From: Oryza sativa Japonica Group
Lineage: Eukaryota; Streptophyta; Magnoliopsida; Poales; Poaceae
DNA: 64,000 nt
Assembly: GCF_034140825.1 (NCBI RefSeq)
Contig: NC_089039.1
Location: forward strand, 28,470,501 to 28,534,500
Direction of reading: 5' to 3'
The position numbers and the translations under genes are program-made. The notes below the pieces were generated by a model that saw only the letters and a program-made list of their open reading frames with translations, made no database searches and was not told the origin of the DNA. Below, in pieces: positions 55,130-64,000 of this stretch. The number at the start of each line of letters is the position of its first letter. Within the stretch, counting starts at the first letter, position 1.

Positions 55130-57101
55130 TTTTTTTCCAAAGCCAAACTCAAGGATGGTAGAAGTCCTCCTGTCTTAAGCACATGTACTACATTACAACA
55201 CGTGTATGATCTTTCAGTTTCTCATCAATTTATCCTGCTTAAAGTTCAACATCACACCAACCGCAAGTTCTTGAATCTTTGATGCATAATCGTGCCATGT
55301 CTTGGGAGTTTGATCAAGCAATTCCCTCTTTTGTGCTGTGCGCATTAGCAAGTTAGCATTAAGCAATGGCGCACTCTCGCCATGACATGCCACCACATGT
55401 AATGTCCATGTACTGATGCAGAGTTAACACTCTAGTGGCTTAGCTAGTGCTTCACTTGCTCGCAGTTAAGTGGGAGATTAGGTCCTCTTTCAGCTTAAGA
55501 CTTTGCTCGAAATGAAAGGAAAAGATACAGAAAGAAAAAATGGAATGCCGTACTAAGCACTTGACCTCTCCTGATCTCTGACGGCGATGGGTGAAAGAAA
55601 ATCTCTATCTCTTCAACTCAGCTTAGCATGGTGCTTAGCTAGCAGCCGTAGCTTTACACGGAGGATGCCGTTAATTTCGCCATGGACCTGCCGCCCATGC
55701 ACATGCGGGAGACTCAACGAGACGACAACTGAAGACGACCTGTGCAGGGCAAATCTCCAAGCTTCTGACTTGTGGATTACACTCGCTGCACTTCTCCCTT
55801 TCCGAAAGATTCGCTTAAACAGTTTTCGGATCACCATTTTTGTCCGAATCATTGAGTTCTTTTTTAAGTTAAAAAAAGTTAAATCACTGGGTTGATGTAA
55901 GTAAATGAGAGGCCCCTGTTCTAAGCAGGTTTCAGAGAGCACGGCACTCGTACATTTGGCGACCATGGATAAGTTCCAGGTCCTGAAGCAACGCAAGTGT
56001 TCCTTTCGCTGCACTGTCTGTGAACAAAGCATACCTGGCCTATGTGTGCATGCAAACAAAGTTATTTAGAGATCGTGTCACGCATAAGAATCGTTTGTTT
56101 CTGGAAATTTGTCCTCTCCGAAAACAAAAGAACACATTACTTCGATGTTTGAACAGACGCCATGTTTAGAACAAGGCTTGTTGATTATAGTAGCTACTAC
56201 TAATCTGCCGTTCTGCTTTAAAGAAGAGAATAAAGATTATAATAAAGGAGTAAAGAAAGAGAGATGGCGAAGCGGAAGGCTTAAGAAACGCCAAAAAAGC
56301 CTTTGAAAAACTTGGAGGAGAAAACTTGACCGTTGCAGCGTGGGCTCCTCCGCGAAATTAAAAAGAACCGGCTAAAATTAAAATGCAGGCATTACATTAC
56401 GCAGACTCAAGGCAGGACACGAGAAAAGCTGCAAGAGTTTATCCGATTATTATCCACAAGGCAGAAGCCAAAACAATCTGTTAATTCTCCTCCTCGTTCT
56501 TCCTTCAAAATTTCTTTCTCCTACTCAGCATTGCGTCGTCGATGAAACCCTTTTTTCCTTTCTCAGTTTCTTTCCTGAGACTTTTCTATACCTGCAAAGT
56601 GCAACAAAGTGGTCGAACCCCCACGGTTTGTCTTAGTTTTTTCTCAACGAAAAAGCGGCGACTGCACGTGTCCTCCATGGCCGCGGCGCTGGGTTGGTTT
56701 TACCGGGTTCCGGGCTCTGCCGGGTGCACGAAGCCATCGGTATCAGCATCAACCTCTCCTCTCCTAGCCTCGGATCCTCTCATCCTCCTCGCGCACTAGA
56801 GAAGCTAGAGCTTCACCCACTCGTGCTTCTCTCCTCGCCTCGCCTCCCTCATCTCGATCTTCCAATGGCGACGTGACGAGGTGGTTGCCCTGCGCTGCGC
56901 TTCTGACCACCACGTGCATTTCCATTTCCCGCTGCATCCGATCCGTTTGTTGTTGTTGCCGTGGCGTGCCTTGTGAATTTGCTGCTCCGAGCGAGAGCGA
57001 GCCGGTGGTTTGGTTGGTTGCAGAAGCTTTGGCTTCCGCTGAGGCTGCGCTGGTGTGGCCGGTGGCTCACGGGTTTCAGGCCGCGCGCGCGCTCGCGCGG
57101 T

Positions 57102-57102
<1 letters not shown>

Positions 57103-57132
<30 letters not shown>
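57103..57132. repeat. 30-bp poly-T tract
   Basis: Thirty consecutive T residues sit abruptly between GCGCGGTG and GCGCTCAC, 190 bp before the epimerase start codon. Long homopolymers are length-unstable. This one lies in the promoter or leader. Confidence 0.85.
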
Positions 57133-57134
<2 letters not shown>

Positions 57135-57319
57135 GCTCACAAGGAAAGTGCAGACGCGCAGTGTAAAACGTCGTGGCAACCCCAACCGTCCCAATGGCGA
57201 CGCCGCCCACTGCTTCCCGCGCGTCGCCATAAAATCTCGTACGCGTACGTGCGCGCGCTCGTGTGCGTCTCTCCTTCTCCTCTACTCTCTCTTCACGCGG
57301 GCTGGCTGGCTGGCTGTTG

Positions 57320-59453
57320 ATGAGCATGGGGCACTACACCAACCTGACGGATCCGAGGACGGAGCTGGAGGTGGTCAGGGACTGGAACGGCGTCGACCAG
57401 GTCGTGCTCCGCTCGCCGCGGGGCGCCTACGCGCGGGTGAGCAGGTTTTTGCGAATGGATTTTGATCGGCTTGGCATTGAGTCCTTTGGTTTGGTTTGGT
57501 GCGATTCTGATGGCTTTGTTTTCTTCGTCGTGGTGTGTGTTTTGCAGGTGAGCCTGCACGGCGGGCAGGTCCTCTCCTGGAGGAACGACCGCGGCGAGGA
57601 GCTTCTCTTCACCAGCAGCAAGGTGACGTTTTTTTTTTTTCAATTCATTTTTCGATTCTTCAGTGCTCTGCAACCGGGTTCACATTACTGCGATTAGCCT
57701 AGGGAAGTGTATTTCGCAAGTTCAATTGATTGCAGTAGAATTCAAACTGTACGCTCGCGGGATATGTTCTTGGATTGATTCTGTTTGAGAAGTGTGTACT
57801 CTGAACATTAAACTGTACTTGTGGAAGGACAGTTCAGACGGGCTCTGAAGACACAAAAACCTGAACTGTTTCACTGTTTCCATCTGGGAAACTGAAGAAA
57901 TCTTCAGTATTCTCTTCCATGGCTCTTTCACTGGCTTCAACACGCAGTTTCTTGACGTGCAGGCAATCTTCAAGCCACCAAAGGCGATGCGTGGTGGAAT
58001 CCCGATATGTTTTCCACAGGTATCATAGTCTTCCATTGCACTGAAGATTTGTATTATATACTGTTACAAATAGGATGCCAATTGATAAGGAAGCTAGCTT
58101 CCCTTCTTTTTGGTCTTTTCTGATATCCACAAGACTCACTGCAGTTTGGAAATTCTGGAACATTGGAGCAACATGGATTTGCAAGAAACAGGATATGGGC
58201 CCTAGATGAGGAGCATCCACCATTAAATCAAAATGATAACAACAGCAAAGCTTCTGTTGACCTTATACTAAAGCCATCTGAAGATGACCTGAAGTGCTGG
58301 CCACATGGGTATGCATTTGTTTTTGTCCAATATGTATTTCCTTTTCTCTTATAGCACGCCTTTTTGTTAGTAAGGGCCATATGTCAAAGTTTTGTTATGT
58401 ACTGCATCATGGGGGTAATTAGTTGAACAGCCTAATCCTGGCACTTTTGATGATAATAGTCAGGAGAATATTTTATTTCAGGGAGGTTGTTGAACATTTG
58501 CACCTCATCTCGTTGTTAATGCTGACTGAATTTGATTTTATGTATGATCCTGCAATATTTGATTTCAGTTTTGAGTTCCGCCTGAGAGTTTCTCTTACAA
58601 AGGATGGGAACCTGTCACTAGTATCACGCATCAGAAATGTTAATGGCAAGCCATTCAGTTTCTCATTTGGTTATCACACATATCTGTCTGTTTCTGACAT
58701 CAGGTCAGGCATTTCACCCAACATTCTTTTTGTACTTCAACCACTTTTTGTTGGTGCCATATAATATTTTGAAGATGACAGATTATATATCTTGTTAATT
58801 CCAGTGAGGTGAGGATAGAAGGCCTTGAGACACTTGATTATCTCGATAATCTTAGCCAGAGAGAACGTTTTACAGAACAAGGAGATGCCATAACATTTGA
58901 ATCGGAGGTGAAAAATGTTTGAATAATCATATGCGCTATATACTTTGATCTACTGATTCCGCAAATCTTGTTTTGACATTTTGTTGTAAAAATTTACTTG
59001 CCACATCATAAAGTCCAAGATTTACGGTGTTAGCACCTGGTCTATGTGCAAACATATGCAGGTTGACCGAGTCTATGTTAGCTCACCAAATGTAATAGCT
59101 GTTCTGGACCATGAGAAGAAACGCACATTTGTCATAAGAAAGGAAGGACTGCCTGACGTTGGTAAGACACAATATTCTCTTTGCCACCTAACCATGGTAA
59201 CTTTGCTTGAAAAATTTCCATCATATTCGCTTTATTCCTCCCAGTTGTGTGGAATCCGTGGGAAAAGAAATCGAAAAACATCGTGGACTTCGGCGATGAG
59301 GAGTACAAACAGATGCTGTGCGTTGATGCGGCTGCAGCGGAGAGACAAATCACTCTGAAACCGGGAGAGGAGTGGACAGGGAAGCTTGAGCTTTCTGAAG
59401 TTCCATCGACTAACTGCAGTGGCCATCTTGATCAACCCGGTATCATCATTTAG
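57320..59453 (+). CDS. Glucose-6-phosphate 1-epimerase-like protein (aldose 1-epimerase family)
   Basis: Predicted to interconvert alpha and beta anomers of hexose 6-phosphates. Eight exons: 57320-57436, 57548-57622, 57963-58019, 58145-58308, 58569-58703, 58805-58907, 59062-59161 and 59245-59453, giving 319 residues with unbroken frame. The start (MSMGHYTNL) is the first ATG after an in-frame leader-like stretch. Family motifs in order: LHGGQVLSWRND, RGGIPICFPQFGN (substrate loop), EQHGFARNRIW with the putative catalytic His, GYHTYLSVSDI, RKEGLPDVVVWNPW, then KPGEEWTGKLEL, where the Glu is the likely second catalytic residue. The length fits the plant family (about 310-330). It is probably cytosolic, since no targeting peptide is evident. 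Confidence 0.92.
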
Positions 59454-59735
59454 AATATGGCTTGATAGTTTAGAATTTTACCATTTTCCTTTTTTACATG
59501 AGATCGATATGCTCCTCCTCTGCCATCTTGGTAAAAATTCTTCTTGTACGTGTACAAAGATTTTACCATCTTGGTCAGCGGTTCGTTTTAAGCTTATGCC
59601 AGAGTCATCTTGTTTGTTTTGGTTTCTGTGATACCAATACATGTGGGCGCAAGATATACTGAACTTTTCTGATCAGAATTCAGAGCTAACAGCTACGCAG
59701 ACAGAATTCAGACTTCAGGGTGACACTTAAAAAAA

Positions 59736-60962
59736 AGAGGACTTTTACGGTACATTATACTGCAAGTATATACTAGCAGTATATTTATGGGTATAATAGG
59801 AATTTGTCAAAAACCTAAAAAGTGCTTATTAGTCATTTGAAGTTGAGATTTATAATACCGTCCATCGACAGTACCCTGGAGGCCTGGATCTCGCATGAGC
59901 GGTCGGGGCATGTTCTGACGACGACGCGCTTGTAGGCTCCTCGTTTGACGACTGCGCGATTCCTCCCCGCGTGGCTTTCTCCTCCGCATCCGTCCTCACA
60001 GCTCCAGCCTTTCCCAAACCGCTACGAGCTGGCTGCCTCCCCCCGCTTCCCACCTCCAGTCTCACTGCTCCTGTACTCCCCAACCCGTGGCGGTGAAGTG
60101 TTTGTACACTACTCTCGTGGCGGCTGGAACCCAGCATCAGCCTCCGTGCCCTCTCGCGGCGAGGCGGCGCGCTGCTATAGCCGGCTGCCTCCCCATCTTC
60201 TGCCCTCCATGCCCGGCCGTCGCCGATTCTGTAGGCTTCCTTGGACTGCTGGTGTTGCAGAAAATGTTACTTCCATGCGGTCTGCCTCCTGAGGGAGAGA
60301 CAAAGACTGAGGTCGAGCGTTCAATGTTACATGCTACTACTGAAAGTATCAGATTCTTATCCAAAACAGGATCAAAATATTTTTTTGCGTAGCCATCTTG
60401 AACATCTGAAGCCCTCTATATGTACCCTTTTCGAACCTGTTCATCATTAATGTTCAGTCCTTGTGTGTAGCCTTGCCGGTGCAAACTGCCGCAGCTGCGC
60501 GCCTTGGCCTGGGCCCCCAGCAGCCGGCACCCATATGCAGCTCCGCCTGAATGCCGTCTCCGCACACCCGAGCCGTCAATAGAGGAGTTAAGGAAGGTTT
60601 TGGATGAGTGGGAATGATAGAAGAGGATGAAAAGAGGACGTAAATAGAATCGATTCCCGGGGGCGGCGGCGCGGGGCGCGGCGTGCTTCCGGTGGTTGTC
60701 GGCGGCGGCGGTCAAACATGCGACAAAGGAAAGGGAACGGCTCTAACTCTCCAACTGGAATTCGCTCGAGCGGGATCTGACGAAGAAGTAAAGAAATGCG
60801 AAAATACAAAAATATTCCTCCACGCAAAAGATGAAAAAAACTAATATACCCTATTCAATTTATACTGCAGGCTCATTGGGCGGAAGATTAGATGAATCTA
60901 CACCGTTAAATCATATATACTGCTAGTATATACTTGCAGTACAATGTACCCTAAAAATCCTC
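59736..60962. mobile_element. Mutator-like element (probable Pack-MULE), 1.23 kb
   Basis: The terminal inverted repeats are about 50 bp and very similar: left GAGGACTTTTACGGTACATT and, on the minus strand, right GAGGATTTTTAGGGTACATT. Both continue CTGCAAGTATATACTAGCAG. The flanks carry TTAAAAAAA (59727-59735 and 60963-60971), a 9-bp target duplication. The GC-rich interior (60000-60720) encodes no transposase and contains gene-like but unidentifiable fragments. It lies between the epimerase and the oil-body protein gene. Confidence 0.8.
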
Positions 60963-61138
60963 TTAAAAAAAGGCCAATATTAGAGAAGGATCTAATATCA
61001 AATAATTAGAATGGGTGAGGTTTCAAACCCAGATCGTCTAGCCCACCACCTTATGGAGTTAGTCGGAGGAAAATGGGCTGAATTCTGACAATCCTATTGG
61101 GCCGCGGGCCGAAAATGGACACCTCAATTTCATCGCTC

Positions 61139-61300
61139 TTAGGCCCATATGCTTCGTGCCGATAGTTCGAGTCGTGGGCGCTCGTGGCAGCCGGCGGCAG
61201 CGAAGCATCTGTCGCGGGAGACACGTGCCTCCTCCAGAACTACACGTGTGCAACTGCATGGGCGAGTCAGCGCACCATAAGAACAGCTCGCTCGCACTCG
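61139..61300 (+). promoter_or_regulatory. ABRE-type motifs upstream of the oil-body protein gene
   Basis: ACACGTGCC (61221-61229) and ACACGTGTG (61242-61250) are ABRE/G-box words 110-145 bp before the start codon, with TGCATGGGC just after. AGGCCCATATG lies at about 61141. ABRE pairs are usual in ABA-responsive, seed-expressed genes, which suits an oil-body protein. Confidence 0.55.
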
Positions 61301-61363
61301 AGTCTCTCTCTCGTTCATCCATCCAGCGGCACACACACCAAGCTAGCTTCTAGTAGTTGAGCA

Positions 61364-62183
61364 ATGGCGGCGTCGTGCCACGAGGTGGAGGTGCCGGGGA
61401 AGCCGACGGAGACGGGGACGGCGCTGCTGGAGGCGGCGACGGGGAGCATCCAGGGGTTCGGCCCCGTGAACCAGATCCACCAGCACCTGTGCGCGTTCCA
61501 CTTCTACGCCGACGACATGACGCGGCAGGTGGAGGCGCACCACTTCTGCGCCCACCTCAACGAGGACATGCGCCAGTGCCTCATCTTCGACGGGCCCGAC
61601 GCCGGCGCGCGCCTCATCGGCGTCGAGTACATCGTCGCCGAGCCGCTGTTCCTCACGCTCCCCGACGACGAGAAGCCGCTGTGGCACACCCACGAGTTCG
61701 AGGTCAAGGGCGGCGTCCTCTTCATGCCCGGCGTCCCCGGCGTCGTCGAGCGCCGCGACCTCGAGAGGGTGTGCAAGACCTACGGCAAGACCATCCACTT
61801 CTGGCAGGTCGACCGCGGCGACGCGCTCCCGCTCGGCCTGCCCCAGATCATGATGGCTCTCACCCGCGACGGCCAGCTCCGCCAAGAACTCGCCAAATGT
61901 ACGTGCAAAATCATTCATGTTCAATTGTGTTTTTTTCTCCAATCTATCGTCAGTCGTCACAGCTTAACTACTTGTGTTGGTGATTGGTGCGTGCATTGCA
62001 GGTGTGGAGGAGAAGTTCAGCGTGTCGTTCGACAAGGAGAGGGAGAACCGAGCGTACATGAGCGGCCCGGATCACGGCATCCACCCGCTGGCGAATGCCG
62101 CCGGCAAGGGCTTGAAGACCGATCTCCGGGAGGTTGATCTGCCGGCGATGACTACGGCGCACGCCGGGAGGGTTTTCACCTGA
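61364..62183 (+). CDS. OBAP1: Oil body-associated protein (OBAP1-like, DUF1264)
   Basis: Protein of the DUF1264 family, whose maize member localises to seed oil bodies and is needed for their normal structure. Two exons (61364-61898, 62002-62183) joined by a 103-bp intron that splits a Cys codon, giving 238 residues. Family blocks: [60 protein letters not shown], then [48 protein letters not shown], and a C-terminal [19 protein letters not shown] region. There is no hydrophobic hairpin like oleosin, as expected for this class. The start ATG follows a short leader. Promoter ABREs support seed or stress expression. Confidence 0.93.
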
Positions 62184-62470
62184 TGACGACACACTGATGA
62201 GCGATTGAGCGACGACTCGACGGCCTTGCTGCTTCTGCCTGACGACGGTTAAGTAGTATGCTAGCATATCACGGGATGCTCCGATTAGCTTGTGTACCTT
62301 CACTCGTGTTATGTATCGATCTGTTGTCCCTGAGCGTTTGTTCTGAAAGAAGCACACTAGAGTATCCGACTGTAGTACCTGTAGCCTCTTTTCTAGCAGC
62401 TTGATGAACACAAGAACAACAGAACAGGTTGTGTATAGCTAGTTCAAAACGTGACATCTGTACCTGTCTC

Positions 62471-62524
62471 GACTCGTCTCACGTCTCCCCATCTGTACTG
62501 TGTTGACTCGTCTCACGTCTCCCC
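62471..62524 (+). repeat. 20-bp direct repeat, period 34 bp
   Basis: GACTCGTCTCACGTCTCCCC occurs exactly at 62471-62490 and 62505-62524, downstream of the oil-body gene. It is a small local duplication. Confidence 0.8.
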
Positions 62525-62784
62525 GAGTCTACACGTCACCACGCACGTACGTACGACGACACAGAACTCTCACACGAAGGGGCAAATATTTTCCAAATAT
62601 TTTTCTTTTTTAGAGGGTTGTGGTTACCTGTCTTGATGCCTTTTGGATCTCAAGGGCCACACCGCTGTACGGTGCACGTCGCGTAACGGCGCGTGGAGCG
62701 GGTTCCACAGCGCCAGGACGCCGTAGTGGTCACCGATCCCCCGGAGACGGCCAGGTATCAGCGCTGCGAGTTGAAAGCGACGGG

Positions 62785-63532
62785 AATTTTTTTCATTTTT
62801 AATTTTTTTTCTTTTAATATTTACAGAAATAATCCATCAGCGCAAAAAATTACAAAAATAGACCCTACTGCCCTCCATTAGGGCGGCAAGCTGACGTGGC
62901 AAACGGGTGAGGGACGGGCGGTAACGGCAGATGGGCGGCAAGCTGACGTTGCAAATAGGGGAGGGACGGGCGGTGACGGCAGACGGGCGGTGACGGGAGA
63001 GGTAAGCTGACGTGGCAAACGGGGGAGGGACAGGCGGTAATGGCAGACGGGCGGCAAGCTGACGTTGCAAATAGGGGAGGGGCAAGCTGACGTTGCAAAT
63101 AGGGGAGGGACGGGCGGTGACGTTGCAAATAGGGGAGGGACGGGCGGTGACGGGAGAGGGAGGGTTTTTTTTTTCGACGAAAACCGGCAAGGGGCTCCCA
63201 TGCAAAAAAAGCCAACCCGGGCCTAATACTTTTTGGCTGGTACTTTTTGCATCTGGGCCTTTTGCCGCCCTTGGTACTTTTTGCATCTGGGCGGCAAGGG
63301 GCCCAGATGCAAAAGTACCAGCCAAATGCTCTTTAGCGCTACGAAAATTGCATTTAGCCCCTTGCAACCCTTACAGAGGGCGGCAAGGGGCTAAATGTAA
63401 TTTTTGCAGATGGCGGCAGCCGCCGTCTGCCACGTCAGCTTGCCGCCCTCTACTGTTTATTTTTGTAATTTTTTGCGCCATAGATTATTTCTGTAAATAT
63501 TAAAAGAAAAAAATTTAAAAATGAAAAAAATT
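62785..63532. repeat. Foldback element with ~120-bp inverted ends and an internal minisatellite
   Basis: The left end AATTTTTTTCATTTTTAATT runs through ATATTTACAGAAATAATCCA and GCGCAAAAAATTACAAAAAT to GGCGGCAAGCTGACGTGGC. The right end repeats the same order inverted. Inside, 62880-63165 holds several imperfect units of GGGCGGCAAGCTGACGTTGC plus AAATAGGGGAGGGACGGGCG. At 63234-63259 and 63299-63324, TGGCTGGTACTTTTTGCATC and its inverse form a hairpin. The resulting long frames (Pro/Ser-rich repeats on the minus strand) are by-products of the repeat, not genes. Confidence 0.75.
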
Positions 63533-63735
63533 CAAATAGACGGTACAAGTACGGTCTGGCCGCTAGCTCGATGGGCCGCCTAAAAGGGGATGTGGTCTAC
63601 GTGGGCCATATTTTTTGGGCCGGAAAGGATTGATTGAATCCACCACATAAATAAGTTTATGTATTGTTTGTACTGCTTAAAATACAATTTCTATGTGAAT
63701 ATTGTCAACGAGGATCGGGGAATTACATATTTACA

Positions 63736-64000
63736 TTAGCATATGCATGGATTTCTATAGCAAACTCTCTTGCCGTTGGTATGATCGGTTGATGTTGGAG
63801 ACATGCGGCGTTTCTGCGATTTCTGGTGTCGTAGTGCACACAACAATCTGCGGACGAATGGACGGGACTCGTCGCCTTCATCTTCATCATCGTCGTTGTT
63901 ATCTTGCTGGGACGCAAAGGTGAGAGGCGAGAGCAGGCTGGGGCGGTATCCCGTGTAGATGTTCCAGTTGCACGACACTAACCACGGTGGAGTCGTAGGG
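63736..64000 (-). CDS. F-box protein, 3' end only (runs off the window)
   Basis: The last ~87 codons of a minus-strand gene, open to the window edge. The segment NWNIYTGYRPSLLSPLTFAS aligns closely with the C-terminus of the F-box protein at 41990-43354 (WDIYAGYRPTLLSPLTFAS). Both then have an acidic stretch (DNNDDDEDEGDE here), then LLCALRHQKSQK and a short basic tail. The F-box itself would lie beyond the window. It is a paralogue in opposite orientation, 20 kb away. Confidence 0.8.
   Translation of the reverse strand, partial: PTTPPWLVSCNWNIYTGYRPSLLSPLTFASQQDNNDDDEDEGDESRPFVRRLLCALRHQKSQKRRMSPTSTDHTNGKRVCYRNPCIC

Larger units (their letters stand above)
54814..57319. other. Spacer and leader of the epimerase gene
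   Basis: No gene was recognised. It holds a (CTT)n microsatellite (55096-55128). From about 56650 there is a GC-richer promoter/leader with GCACGTGTCC and CCACGTGCA motifs (56665, 56906) and the T30 run below. Frames here are short and domain-free. Confidence 0.45.

Noticed and set aside
56805-57327. Frames with long Phe or Lys runs near 57.1 kb
   Set aside because: They arise from the 30-bp poly-T tract in the epimerase promoter or leader.
57000-59453. Plastid targeting of the epimerase via an upstream start
   Set aside because: The in-frame extension upstream of 57320 is short and Leu/Ser-rich, but it begins at a weak start inside a C/T-rich leader. The MSMGHYTNL start fits the family better.
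62837-63503. Proline-rich repeat proteins on the minus strand
   Set aside because: The apparent protein repeats simply translate the minisatellite inside the foldback element, in all three frames.

Overview
The window looks like nuclear DNA of a grass, almost certainly rice (Oryza). The protein-coding genes have GC-rich first exons, GT-AG introns and plant-specific products. The spacers are AT-rich and crowded with rice-type MITEs (Stowaway-like with TA target duplications, Tourist-like with TTA/TAA), Mutator-like elements with 9-bp target duplications and a Helitron-like element. From memory, the order ISU / R2R3-MYB / plastid L12 / DUF1645 / Deg1 / GBF-type bZIP / oil-body protein fits the long arm of rice chromosome 5; I could not verify this.

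Layout. 1-4.5 kb is gene-free and carries three related ~160-270 bp direct repeats. 4.5-7.5 kb is the mitochondrial Fe-S scaffold ISU (+). 7.8-10.7 kb is a nest of elements: a solo LTR inside a MITE, a dimeric MITE, and a Pack-MULE with an F-box-like fragment. 11.2-12.9 kb is an R2R3-MYB (+), followed by a Helitron-like element with a nine-unit minisatellite. 14.1-14.6 kb is plastid ribosomal protein L12 (-). 15.7 and 19.2 kb hold two small membrane-type proteins (+). 21.7 and 25.6 kb are a tandem DUF1645 pair (+), the second with an inverted copy of its promoter region 1.3 kb upstream. 30.0-33.2 kb is the chloroplast lumenal protease Deg1 (-, 8 exons). 35.0-38.3 kb is an 8-exon gene (-) that reads as a degenerate ubiquitin-specific protease lacking the catalytic Cys and His boxes. 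42.0-43.4 kb is an intronless F-box protein (+). 44.0-45.0 kb is a plastid DUF3143 protein (+). 50.2-53.7 kb is a G-box-binding bZIP (+, 10 coding exons). 57.3-59.5 kb is a glucose-6-phosphate 1-epimerase-like protein (+, 8 exons). 59.7-61.0 kb is a second MULE-like element. 61.4-62.2 kb is an oil-body-associated protein (+). 62.8-63.5 kb is a foldback element with a minisatellite. From 63.7 kb to the edge is the 3' end of a second F-box gene (-), paralogous to the first.

The genes are independently transcribed and there is no operon-like system. Several are organelle-directed (ISU, L12, Deg1, DUF3143), and the ISU, DUF3143 and USP-like upstream regions carry GGCCCA/TGGGCC (site II) motifs. 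The most unusual items are the catalytically dead USP-like gene, the inverted promoter copy between the DUF1645 pair, the palindromic G-box upstream of a G-box-binding factor, and the nested or gene-fragment-carrying elements. I see no wholly novel multi-gene system. All exon boundaries were read by eye from splice sites and reading-frame continuity.
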